Below are positions 16,916 through 25,323 of a DNA stretch of 56,886 nt, piece by piece. Source of the DNA: DYQY01 sp964643725. Its GTDB lineage: Bacteria; Margulisbacteria; Riflemargulisbacteria; GWF2-35-9; DYQY01. Location: the NCBI GenBank assembly GCA_964643725.1, contig CAZXTL010000009.1, forward strand, positions 1 through 56,886, given 5' to 3'. Below the pieces are notes generated by a model. The model ran no database searches, was not told where the DNA came from, and worked only from the letters and a program-made list of their open reading frames with translations. Position numbers and translations under genes: made by a program. Numbering within the stretch: position 1 is the first letter of the stretch; every line of letters begins with the position of its first letter.

Positions 16916-18211
16916 ATGGAAGAAATAAAACAATTTGCAAAAATTAAGGTAATTGGAGTTGGCGGCGGAGGAAATAATGCTGTTAACAGAATGGTCAGAA
17001 TGGGACTTGATGGAGTTGAGTTTTGGTCAGTTAACACTGACTCTCAAGCATTAACAAGTACTTTAGCTGAAAACATTTTACATATAGGGAAAAATCTCAC
17101 CAAAGGGCTTGGTGCAGGTGCTGATCCAGATACAGGCGAAAAAGCTGCAATGGAGAATGAAGAAGATATTAAAGAAGCAGTACATGATGCAGATATGTTA
17201 TTCGTCACTTGCGGTATGGGAGGCGGTACTGGTACAGGCGCTTCGCCGGTTGTTGCAAGATTAGCAAAAGATTCAGGAGTTTTAACTATAGGGGTTGTTA
17301 CCAAACCATTTCGTTTTGAAGGTCCCGTAAGAAGAAAGCAAGCAGAAGCAGGCATTGAAAGGATTCGTGAGAACGTTGATGCTCTTATTGTTATTCCTAA
17401 TGATAAGTTACTTCAAGTAGTGGAAAGAAACACTCCGTTAAAAGATGCTTTTTCTATTGCTGATGATGTGTTGCTTCAAGGCGTTGAAGGTATTTCAAAA
17501 CTTATAACTAAATGCGATCTTATCAATTTAGATTTTGCTGATATTAAGAAGGTTATGAAAGATGCTGGTTCAGCAATGATAGGAATTGGTAAAAGTAGTG
17601 GGAACCAAAGAGCAATAGAAGCTGCAGAAGCTGCTATTAATAGTCCTCTTTTAGAAGAATCAATAACTGGTGCGACTGGTGTTATTATTCATATTTCTGG
17701 CAATGAGGCACTGTCTATGATTGAAGTACAGGAAGCTGCTGATCTTATCTGTGATGCAGTGGATCCAAATGCAAATATTATTTGGGGTGCAGGCATTGAT
17801 GAAAGCCTTGGTGAAGAAGTTGTTGTAACTGTTATCGCAACCGGATTTAAACCAAACGTGAAATCAATTCAAAAAACAAAGGAAGCTGCTATTATCGTTA
17901 ACCCATATGCCACTGTTACTAAGAAAGAAGAGAAGGAAGTCGTTGCACGTCCTGCTTTTTTAACTAATAAAGTAGCTGAAGAAGAAGTTGAAATTGCAGA
18001 TGTTCGAAAAACACAGATTATTGAAGAAGAGATAGAGGAAGAATTAGTAGCAGAAGAAATAATTGAGCAACAAGAAGAAGAACCTGTTGAAGATAATAAA
18101 GTTATTTATGCAACAGAAGAAGAAATAGATGACGATTTTGCTGATGAGATAGAAATTCCAGCATATCTTAGAAAAATGAAGGTTTTAAACTCTACTTCTA
18201 TTAGGGGGTAA
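16916..18211 (+). CDS. ftsZ: Cell division protein FtsZ
   Basis: FtsZ is the tubulin-like GTPase of the division ring. The tubulin signature GGGTGTG lies at about 102-108 and the T1 loop GVGGGGNNAVNRM near the N-terminus. The 431-residue protein has a long acidic linker (about 340-415, rich in EE) and a C-terminal peptide EIPAYLRKMKV that matches the FtsA-binding tail. I choose the ATG at 16916, with GGAG 6 nt upstream, over a GTG at 16904. Its last 11 nt overlap the end of der on the opposite strand. Confidence 0.97.
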   Translation: MEEIKQFAKIKVIGVGGGGNNAVNRMVRMGLDGVEFWSVNTDSQALTSTLAENILHIGKNLTKGLGAGADPDTGEKAAMENEEDIKEAVHDADMLFVTCGMGGGTGTGASPVVARLAKDSGVLTIGVVTKPFRFEGPVRRKQAEAGIERIRENVDALIVIPNDKLLQVVERNTPLKDAFSIADDVLLQGVEGISKLITKCDLINLDFADIKKVMKDAGSAMIGIGKSSGNQRAIEAAEAAINSPLLEESITGATGVIIHISGNEALSMIEVQEAADLICDAVDPNANIIWGAGIDESLGEEVVVTVIATGFKPNVKSIQKTKEAAIIVNPYATVTKKEEKEVVARPAFLTNKVAEEEVEIADVRKTQIIEEEIEEELVAEEIIEQQEEEPVEDNKVIYATEEEIDDDFADEIEIPAYLRKMKVLNSTSIRG

Positions 18212-19553
18212 GTTTTGTTTTTTCTTTATAATTTATCTTAAGAGTGCATCCGGCAAAACCGAAAGCTTCTCTAATATTTTTAGCTAAGAATCTTGTAAAG
18301 TTTTCTTTGAAATATTCTTTTTTATTCACGAATACTGCAAAACGAGGAGGAGCTTTCTCTACTTGAGAGATATATAGTATCTTCCCTTGTGCTTTGAATA
18401 CTGAATTAAATCCTGGTTTAGTTTTTATTTCTTTTAAGAAGTTATTCATCATAGGAGTTGATATTCTTTTTATGTAGTTACTGTAAATTGAATCAATAGT
18501 ATCATAAATATTAATAAGTCTTTGTCTTGTTTTAGCTGAGGTAAATATAAGCGGTGCGTGGTCAGCAAAGTTAAGATGTTGGTAAATGTATTTAGTGTAA
18601 TTAATCATTGAGTTGGTGTCTTTTTCAACTTTATCCCATTTATTTACAAGAATAATCATTGCTCTGCCTTCCTCAATAATAAGGTCTGCAATATGTTTAT
18701 CCATATTGGTTACTCCATCAGCAGCATCAATTATAAATAAGCAGATATCACAGTCGCTAATGGCTTTGATAGTTCTTACATAGCTATAGAAATCAATGGC
18801 ATCTTTAGTGTGTTGATTCTTCTTTTTAAGTCCTGCAGTATCAATAAACAAATATTCTCTTCCGTAGTAGGTTATCAGGTGGTCAACGCTGTCTCTAGTT
18901 GTTCCAGCTACATCACTAACGATTGTCATCTCTTTGCCTGCTAAAGCGTTAAATATAGAGGATTTGCCAACATTTGGTCTACCAATTATTGCAATCTTTT
19001 TTATTTCATCTCTATCTACAAAGCCACTTGTTTTGTTAGTTATATTAAGTTTTCTAAAGATTTGCGTCATCATATCTTCGATGCCGATTCCTTGGGTGGA
19101 GCTAATAAAAAAGACATCCTTTATTCCAAGTGTAAAGAATTCTGCAGCGCCTAACTCTTGTGAAGGGTTTTCGGTCTTATTTACGGCTAAGATAACTTTC
19201 TCCTTAAAAGGCCTTAGGCTATTAGCAATAACCTTATCGTAAGGATTTAAACCTTCTTGTGAGTCAGTTAGGAAGATAATCAGGTCAGCAGTTTCTATGG
19301 CACCTTTAACATTAGTTTCTATTTGTTTTTGGAATGCATCTTGAGTCATCATTACAGAATCTTCCATACCAATGCCACCACTATCAATCAGGATAAAGTT
19401 TTTTCCTTCATAGTTGCAATAGGAGAAGATAAGGTCTCTTGTTACACCAGGAAAGTCATGAACAATAGCTTTGCGTTGCTTGTTCAATTTATTAAATAAT
19501 GTAGATTTCCCTACATTAGGTCTCCCGATAATCAGGATGGAAGGAGTAGACAT
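18201..19553 (-). CDS. der: Ribosome-associated GTPase Der (EngA)
   Basis: Der is a double-GTPase needed for 50S subunit assembly. Both G domains are visible, each with a GRPNVGKS P-loop (residues about 9-16 and 190-197) and NKxD motifs (NKTE in the first, NKWD in the second), plus the C-terminal KH-like domain. The 450-residue length is normal. It starts 2 nt after the rpsA stop, forming an rpsA-der operon, and converges on ftsZ with overlapping ends. Confidence 0.97.
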   Translation of the reverse strand: MSTPSILIIGRPNVGKSTLFNKLNKQRKAIVHDFPGVTRDLIFSYCNYEGKNFILIDSGGIGMEDSVMMTQDAFQKQIETNVKGAIETADLIIFLTDSQEGLNPYDKVIANSLRPFKEKVILAVNKTENPSQELGAAEFFTLGIKDVFFISSTQGIGIEDMMTQIFRKLNITNKTSGFVDRDEIKKIAIIGRPNVGKSSIFNALAGKEMTIVSDVAGTTRDSVDHLITYYGREYLFIDTAGLKKKNQHTKDAIDFYSYVRTIKAISDCDICLFIIDAADGVTNMDKHIADLIIEEGRAMIILVNKWDKVEKDTNSMINYTKYIYQHLNFADHAPLIFTSAKTRQRLINIYDTIDSIYSNYIKRISTPMMNNFLKEIKTKPGFNSVFKAQGKILYISQVEKAPPRFAVFVNKKEYFKENFTRFLAKNIREAFGFAGCTLKINYKEKTKLTP

Positions 19554-19555
19554 TT

Positions 19556-20926
19556 TTATTCTTCTTTTGTGGCTTCTACTGTTTCTTCTATAACTTGTTC
19601 AGGTTTAGAAGGTTTTTCTTCCACAGGTTTTGCTTCTACTTCTTGTGTTTGTTTAAGGCTTAGACCTATCTTTTGTTGTTCAGGAATAATTCTAAGTATT
19701 TTTACTTTTACTTCTTGTCCAACAGCAACAACGTCTTCAACGCTCTTTACGTGTTCGTGACTTAGTTCAGAGATATGAATAAGTCCTTCAAGTCCTTTTC
19801 CAAGCTTTACAAAGGCTCCGTAGGTTGCGAGTCTGTTAATAGAACCAGTTACAATAGTACCAATTGGATATGTTTCACTTACAGTTTCCCAAGGATCAGA
19901 TGTGAGTTGTTTAAGTCCTAAGGATACTTTTTGTTCGTCTTTATCTACGCCTAGAACAAATACTTCAATTTCATCTCCAAGCTTTAAGACATCTTCAACT
20001 CTATCTATTCTATCCCATGATACTTCAGAGATATGGATAAGTCCTTCAATGCCGTCAATATTCACAAATGCACCGAAATTTTTAATGCTAGTAACTTTAC
20101 CTTTTAATACTTGTCCAACTTCTATATTATCCAACAGTTTTGAATTAACAGGTGCTGGTTTTGTAGCGTCAGCAAATTTATTAGAAAGAATAATCTTTTT
20201 TCTTTTCTGATCTACTTCAATAAGTTGAGCTTTAATTTTTTTATTAACAAAGTTCTTAAGTGGTTCATCTTTAGATCTGTTTACTAAAGAAGCAGGTATG
20301 AAACCTTTTAATCCTTTGTAATTAGCCACAAGACCACCTTTTACTGCACTAATAATATCTGCATAAACAATGTCACCTTTTTTAGATGATTCTAAGGCGT
20401 CATCCCAAGCCATTTCCCAGTCAGCTTTCTTTTTAGAAAGTAGTGAGTAACCTTCTTTAGTTTCTAGTTGAACAAGCATTAGCCTTAATTCATCGCCAAC
20501 AGCTAGTTTTTCTTTCTCTTCAGAAACCATATTTAATTCTTCATTAGAAACAAAGCCTTCGCATTTGAATTGGATATCGACGAAAACGCCTGTTTTTTCA
20601 ATAGTTAGGATAGTTGCCATAATAATATCGCCTTGCACGTGGTCTTTAATGGTCATGCCGTACATTTTTTCTTCTGATTCTTCTTGAGTAGGGGCAGGTG
20701 CCTTTACTGCTTTTATAGGAGCTACAGCTTGCTCTATTTTAACTTCTTGTGTTTTTTCTTCTTCATTTAAGTTTTGTTTTAAAGATTGCTCAAATTCTGT
20801 CTCACTACCAATAATAGTGCCTCTTAAAGACAGATTCGCTACAGAATTATTATCTAAAGTTGTGCTGGATTGGAAAAGTTCACTTTCTATTTCACCAAGT
20901 TTTGTTGCTTCAAAATTATCAATCAT
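19556..20926 (-). CDS. rpsA: Ribosomal protein S1, four-domain form
   Basis: S1 helps the 30S subunit bind mRNA. The 456-residue protein has an N-terminal 85-residue low-complexity part and four S1 domains, starting near VQGDIIMATIL, KGDIVYADII, EVGQVLKGKV and PIGTIVTGSI. The last two are the best conserved (GAFV...GLIHISE). E. coli S1 has six; four is common in other phyla. An AAGGAGG ribosome binding site precedes the ATG. Co-transcribed with der. Confidence 0.92.
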   Translation of the reverse strand: MIDNFEATKLGEIESELFQSSTTLDNNSVANLSLRGTIIGSETEFEQSLKQNLNEEEKTQEVKIEQAVAPIKAVKAPAPTQEESEEKMYGMTIKDHVQGDIIMATILTIEKTGVFVDIQFKCEGFVSNEELNMVSEEKEKLAVGDELRLMLVQLETKEGYSLLSKKKADWEMAWDDALESSKKGDIVYADIISAVKGGLVANYKGLKGFIPASLVNRSKDEPLKNFVNKKIKAQLIEVDQKRKKIILSNKFADATKPAPVNSKLLDNIEVGQVLKGKVTSIKNFGAFVNIDGIEGLIHISEVSWDRIDRVEDVLKLGDEIEVFVLGVDKDEQKVSLGLKQLTSDPWETVSETYPIGTIVTGSINRLATYGAFVKLGKGLEGLIHISELSHEHVKSVEDVVAVGQEVKVKILRIIPEQQKIGLSLKQTQEVEAKPVEEKPSKPEQVIEETVEATKEE

Positions 20927-20957
20927 TTACAATGCCTCCTTACAATACTATCTGTGA

Positions 20958-20986
20958 ATTTTACTATGTTTAGGGTATAAATTCAA
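20958..20986 (-). promoter_or_regulatory. Promoter of rpsA-der
   Basis: On the - strand, TTGAAT (20981-20986), a 17-bp spacer and TAAAAT (20958-20963) lie about 30 nt before the rpsA ATG. An imperfect hairpin (AGAC/GTCT and GGG/CCC) sits farther upstream at about 21002-21023, between the two divergent genes. Confidence 0.6.
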
Positions 20987-21118
20987 TCTTTAATAAGGCA
21001 GGGGCCAGACGGTGGTCTAACCCATCATAAAACTTTCATAGAAAATCACTGCAATTTTCATTTCTATTTTTCGATAGATGTACTGTGAAATATAAGAAAT
21101 GTTCTTAGGAGGAATATT

Positions 21119-22540
21119 ATGGGTGATGGAGCAGTTAGTACAAGTACAGTAAAGGTAGTTCCAACAGATTGGAACAGACCAGTTACAGATAAAACAATTG
21201 CTACAGGCAACACAGTATCACAGGTACAAAATCCAGATGTTTCCGTCTCAACTAATCCAATAACTCCTCCAAATATTATTGTAGCTAAGGCAACTCAAGA
21301 GACAAACCAAGTAGTCAATGTAGAAGCAGTTAAGCAAAAGAAGCCTGAATTTGTGTTGGATATAAGTAAGTATTTTAAGACAATCTATTTAGATTTAGAA
21401 GAGGATATAGTTATGCTTTTTGCTCAAACATCAATATTAACAAGCAATATTACAAAAAATAATATACGACCTATCCCGACCAATAAGATGATGTTAGGTA
21501 GACCAAAAACATTGGAGGAACTTGTTTCACAGGGCAGAAAACTATTGGATTCGCCAGAGTTTAAAGAGGCTTTTAAATGTAAAGAACAAAATGGAGTTTT
21601 TGCTATAGGTAAAACGCCAGAATGGCTTAATAAAAAAATTGAATTATTGGCAAAAAAACATGTGTTTTTTTATGCTTCTCATAAGGATTTAGAGGATTAT
21701 GGAATGGATATGGATTATTTAACCATACCAATGATTGATAAGACTGCAATTCTTCCTGAGGCTCTGCAAAAACAATTTCCTGGGTATAGTAATTTGAGAC
21801 AGTTAAAGTATTTAATTGAGTACGATAATTTATTAACAGAATATAGTGGAGTAAGTACCGTTGGCAAACTAGGTAGGGAGCTAGGCATTAGTGGAGTAGA
21901 ACTATATAACCTCTGGAAAGAATTAGATAAGACTGGGATTGTAACCTCTCTAAATTGGGAACACAAAGAAGATGGAGATAAATCTACAGTCAAGACAGCC
22001 AAAAAGTGGTTAGAAGTGGCGAGTAATGTCAACGTTAAAGGACTTATGGCAAGCATAGATTGTGACCAAAACATTAAACCTAAGTTAGAAAAATACTTAT
22101 TAACATTGCAACAAGGAAAGAAAAGGGATGATGCCTTTGCTAAAAGTTATGAAAACTTGAAGGTAGATTATTATGAGATAGTTTTAAAAGAAAATTATTA
22201 TTTAGGTGGTTTGCAAGTTTTATCAGCCTTAGATGTTGCTTTTAATAATCAGAATTTAAATAATTACTATAGACCAAAGGCAAATGAATGGATAGAGGAT
22301 TATGACTATTTTAGCAGTCAGGTTAAAGTAGCAATAAGTGTGTTAACAACAGCCAAAACTGAAAAGGCAATGTCATATTTTAAAGACTTTACAGATAAAA
22401 GGCTTGAGGGATTTAAGCAAGAGTATGAAGGTGAAAATTTACCAGTTGGGCAAGAGTTTTTGTTTCAAATATTAGAAGAGATGGATTCCATACCAAAAGA
22501 AAAAATTAGTGAGGCGTTATACGCTGTAAAGTATAAGTAA
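21119..22540 (+). CDS. Unknown 473-residue protein without signal peptide
   Basis: Not recognised. The first 70 residues are rich in S, T, N, P and V and look disordered (MGDGAVSTSTVKVVPTDW); the rest is helical and charged. There is no Sec signal peptide or membrane segment. A perfect AGGAGG sits 8 nt before the ATG. A disordered polar N-terminus would fit a type III export signal, and a FliJ-like gene lies 12 kb away, but this is speculation. It is followed by a second large unknown with the same general build. Confidence 0.8.
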   Translation: MGDGAVSTSTVKVVPTDWNRPVTDKTIATGNTVSQVQNPDVSVSTNPITPPNIIVAKATQETNQVVNVEAVKQKKPEFVLDISKYFKTIYLDLEEDIVMLFAQTSILTSNITKNNIRPIPTNKMMLGRPKTLEELVSQGRKLLDSPEFKEAFKCKEQNGVFAIGKTPEWLNKKIELLAKKHVFFYASHKDLEDYGMDMDYLTIPMIDKTAILPEALQKQFPGYSNLRQLKYLIEYDNLLTEYSGVSTVGKLGRELGISGVELYNLWKELDKTGIVTSLNWEHKEDGDKSTVKTAKKWLEVASNVNVKGLMASIDCDQNIKPKLEKYLLTLQQGKKRDDAFAKSYENLKVDYYEIVLKENYYLGGLQVLSALDVAFNNQNLNNYYRPKANEWIEDYDYFSSQVKVAISVLTTAKTEKAMSYFKDFTDKRLEGFKQEYEGENLPVGQEFLFQILEEMDSIPKEKISEALYAVKYK

Positions 22541-22548
22541 TACAGTAG

Positions 22549-22576
22549 TTGACCTTTAAGATATAAATTATAGATT
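22549..22576 (+). promoter_or_regulatory. Possible promoter of the 495-residue unknown
   Basis: TTGACC (22549-22554), 16-bp spacer and TAGATT (22571-22576). A small inverted repeat ATTTAG/CTAAAT (22624-22640) abuts the ribosome binding site. Weak match, position only. Confidence 0.3.
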
Positions 22577-22654
22577 AACATAAAATCATATGTTTAAATT
22601 TTAATATTTCGGGAATACATTCTATTTAGTATAACTAAATGGAGGTATGTTCCT

Positions 22655-24145
22655 TTGAGTTCAGTTAGTTTAAATACGTCACAAGTAGCCAATTTTTTAA
22701 ATGCTTACAATAATAGTGTTAAGCCTAGTCAAACACCAAACAATCCAAAACAACTTCAAGATGAGCAAGCAGAATTAGCTCCTTTAACATCAGATGTGTT
22801 AGTAAGTATGAGGAACTTTATTATGGAAGAACCATTAAAAGAGTCAATGAATGTTGACGATATGTTAAGTTTAGTCTTTTCTGGTGATAAAAGTTTAAGT
22901 AAGTTAGCGAAAGTATTTATAGATAATAATTCTACTAATGACTCCAAAGAATTAATTTTAGCTCGTTTTGCTATGAAGTTTTTCTTTGATAAGATTCTGG
23001 ACCAAAATAATCCTAAGATGGCAGAAGTTGTGAATATATTAAATAACAATAATGATTTAAAAGAGGCGGTAAAACAAGTATTGTCAGAGTTAGACGATAA
23101 ATCAGCTATTAATAGATTTAAAGAAGTATTTGAACTAAAGAAAGTAGCTATTCAAGAGCCTGTTGTTGCCAAAGCAATAGATTTGCCATCTGTTTCATCT
23201 GATATATCTTTTAAAAGCGGAGAAGTAGCGCCTATAATCTCATTCAGTATTTATACTGCGACTTTGAATGAAGAAGCAGAAGCACAAAAATGCAAAGTTA
23301 ATGCTGATGGAACTTATTCAGCTGCTTGCAGAGTAACAGCCAATAGCAATAATGAATTGCCAAAGTTAAAAGAAGCAAAAGGACTTTTTGTTAGAGCGGC
23401 GGAGTCTGCTTCTGAGTTTAAACACAAAAAGGCTCAGTTTGATTCAAGTCATGAAATATTTTTTAATAGGGCTGGAGTAACAGAAGGGAGTGAAGACGAA
23501 ACTACTTATAAATCTGAAGATTCACTTCGACAAGTTCATAGATTTGGAATCAGAAAAGGTTTTGTGAGTGGTAAAATGATGGAGGCTGTTATTTCTTTTA
23601 ATCCAGAAACAGGGGATATAAAAGTAGATAGAACAAACTCTCATTTTCAATCAGTAGTTGCTAAAGTAATGAAGAAACATAGCCTTACTTTGGATGCAGC
23701 AGAGGCAAGAGTAATAGGTCATATTAAAGAATCATTATGTGAGAGAGAATTAGAAAAACGTTCAGCAAGTTTAACTAAAGATGAGGCAAAGATGAATGTT
23801 TTGATGAGTAAGGCAAATGATAAATTGCAATATATCAACCAACAGATTACTTTTATTCTAGAAAGAGAGCAGGCAATACTAACATTAAAAGAAACATTTA
23901 AGAAAATAGAAGTACCTATCACATATATTTTTGGTAAGGATTCAACGACAGCTGGTAGAGCTATGGTAGCTGCTATGGTAAAGAATAATCAACAAAGCAA
24001 GTATAACGAAGGCATGCAAGATACATATTTAACTGGCAAGATTCTAGCTTCGTTTAAAGCACTTCAGGAAATATTACAGCGAGTTTATGTCGATCCAAAG
24101 GTAGTAGATGCGGTGGAAGGTGTCCTTAAATTATCTAGCAAATAA
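22655..24145 (+). CDS. Unknown protein, about 495 residues, TTG start
   Basis: Not recognised. The protein is mostly helical, with a polar, N-rich first 45 residues and no signal peptide. It starts at a TTG at 22655, 9 nt after GGAGG. An ATG at 22647 lies only 1 nt after the GGAGG and opens a 3-codon frame that ends across the TTG, so it is not a better start for this gene. It follows the 473-residue unknown by 114 nt with its own possible promoter. The two could be partners or secreted proteins of one system. Confidence 0.8.
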   Translation: MSSVSLNTSQVANFLNAYNNSVKPSQTPNNPKQLQDEQAELAPLTSDVLVSMRNFIMEEPLKESMNVDDMLSLVFSGDKSLSKLAKVFIDNNSTNDSKELILARFAMKFFFDKILDQNNPKMAEVVNILNNNNDLKEAVKQVLSELDDKSAINRFKEVFELKKVAIQEPVVAKAIDLPSVSSDISFKSGEVAPIISFSIYTATLNEEAEAQKCKVNADGTYSAACRVTANSNNELPKLKEAKGLFVRAAESASEFKHKKAQFDSSHEIFFNRAGVTEGSEDETTYKSEDSLRQVHRFGIRKGFVSGKMMEAVISFNPETGDIKVDRTNSHFQSVVAKVMKKHSLTLDAAEARVIGHIKESLCERELEKRSASLTKDEAKMNVLMSKANDKLQYINQQITFILEREQAILTLKETFKKIEVPITYIFGKDSTTAGRAMVAAMVKNNQQSKYNEGMQDTYLTGKILASFKALQEILQRVYVDPKVVDAVEGVLKLSSK

Positions 24146-24233
24146 TTCTGTTAACAGTTTAATGGTTAATCGATAATAGTTAATGGAGAAGATAATATCT
24201 TGCTTTGCACTTTAAACTTTTCACTTTAACCCA

Positions 24234-24239
24234 TAAGAT
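24234..24239 (+). promoter_or_regulatory. Weak -10 box before the response regulator
   Basis: TAAGAT ends exactly 6 nt before the ATG at 24246, and no ribosome binding site is present. It matches the consensus in 4 of 6 positions, so support comes mainly from the same spacing at other genes. Confidence 0.3.
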
Positions 24240-24245
24240 AGATAT

Positions 24246-25127
24246 ATGCTTACGTCCCTTAATAAATATAAATTCATTTTTCTGATAATCACTATAATTG
24301 CGTCCCCTTTAATCATATTCTGGAGTATTGTCTATGGGTTTATTGTTGGTGGCATTGGTGGTGTTGTCTGGGGTATACAAAAAGGACGTAACTTCATTTT
24401 ATCTAAGGATACTAGTGATGAACGTCCAGGCTTGGTGTTAGCTTTTTTTCAATGGATATTGTTTATATATATATTCTTTTTTATTTGTATCTTGGCATTT
24501 TCTGTTTGTTTGTTTTTAGGGCCATTCAAGGCTTTCATTAAATTAAAGCGACAAATTAAGTATCTAATAGAAGGTACTGCTTTTAAGTATAAACGAACAC
24601 GTCCAGGGGAGAAGCCTCTTGTTTTAGTAGTAGAGGATGAGGTGGATTTAGCGGACTATGTTTCAGGAAAGATACTTAGCACAGGAAAGTACAATACAGT
24701 AACTGCTCATAATGGCAGAGAGGCGTTACGTGTATTAGAAAAGCATGAAAGGTTTTTAGGAATAGCTGCGAACAGAATAGGGTGCATTGTTCTAGATATA
24801 AAGATGCCTGAGATGGATGGCCTCCAGTTTTTGCAAGAACTTCGTAAACGTGAAGGGGCATTGATGTTTAGAGATAGTGGTTCCTTTCATCAGATACCTG
24901 TGATTATGCTGTCTGCATATGAGGATGTTGAAAAGATAAGCGTGGCAACTCATCCAACCTTGGGTAAAGCCGCTAGATACATTATGAAACCAGAGAAGCC
25001 TGAGCATTATGATGAGTTATTATCAGCAGTAGCAAGTGTGTTTGCTGGTAACGATAGAGAAATGGTGACAAGTGCCTATATAAATGGTAATTATCGGATG
25101 AATGAGCTGAGAAATTTGCAAGAGTAA
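24246..25127 (+). CDS. Membrane-anchored response regulator receiver
   Basis: The first 95 residues hold two to three hydrophobic segments (about 8-43 and 63-94); residues about 123-270 form a CheY-like receiver with acidic pocket VVEDE, phospho-acceptor D184 in VLDIKMPEMDG and the conserved lysine in IMKPEKPEH. There is no DNA-binding output domain. A receiver tethered to the membrane without output is unusual. It faces the histidine kinase gene, which is its likely partner. It has no ribosome binding site. Confidence 0.85.
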   Translation: MLTSLNKYKFIFLIITIIASPLIIFWSIVYGFIVGGIGGVVWGIQKGRNFILSKDTSDERPGLVLAFFQWILFIYIFFFICILAFSVCLFLGPFKAFIKLKRQIKYLIEGTAFKYKRTRPGEKPLVLVVEDEVDLADYVSGKILSTGKYNTVTAHNGREALRVLEKHERFLGIAANRIGCIVLDIKMPEMDGLQFLQELRKREGALMFRDSGSFHQIPVIMLSAYEDVEKISVATHPTLGKAARYIMKPEKPEHYDELLSAVASVFAGNDREMVTSAYINGNYRMNELRNLQE

Positions 25128-25170
25128 CAAATCCCTTTGTGGCAATGTCAAAAACCAAAATCAAAATTTA

Positions 25171-25307
25171 TGTTTATTTGTTTAAATGTTTATAGTTTGC
25201 TAACGCAAACTTGTTTATTTGTTCTTGGATTTATTTTTACATTCAAATTAAACAATTAAACAGCGACGCAGTCGCCTAAACACATAAACAACTTTTTAAT
25301 GATTTGG
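25171..25307. repeat. Dispersed repeat A, copy 2
   Basis: Closely matches 13236-13377, including the hairpins GTTTGC/GCAAAC and GCGAC/GTCGC. It lies between the convergent response regulator and histidine kinase genes, where it might also act as a termination region. It is preceded by a short piece of the AAAATCAAAATT arm type. Confidence 0.85.
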
Positions 25308-25323
25308 ATTTCGTTAACTACTA

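Noticed and set aside
16710..16928. Open frame across the ftsA-ftsZ junction in another reading frame
   Set aside because: It overlaps the end of ftsA entirely in a different frame and has no family features or start signal.
21002..21023. Hairpin between rpsA and the 473-residue gene as a terminator or riboswitch
   Set aside because: Short, interrupted stem without a T run, located between divergent promoters; no riboswitch pattern is visible.
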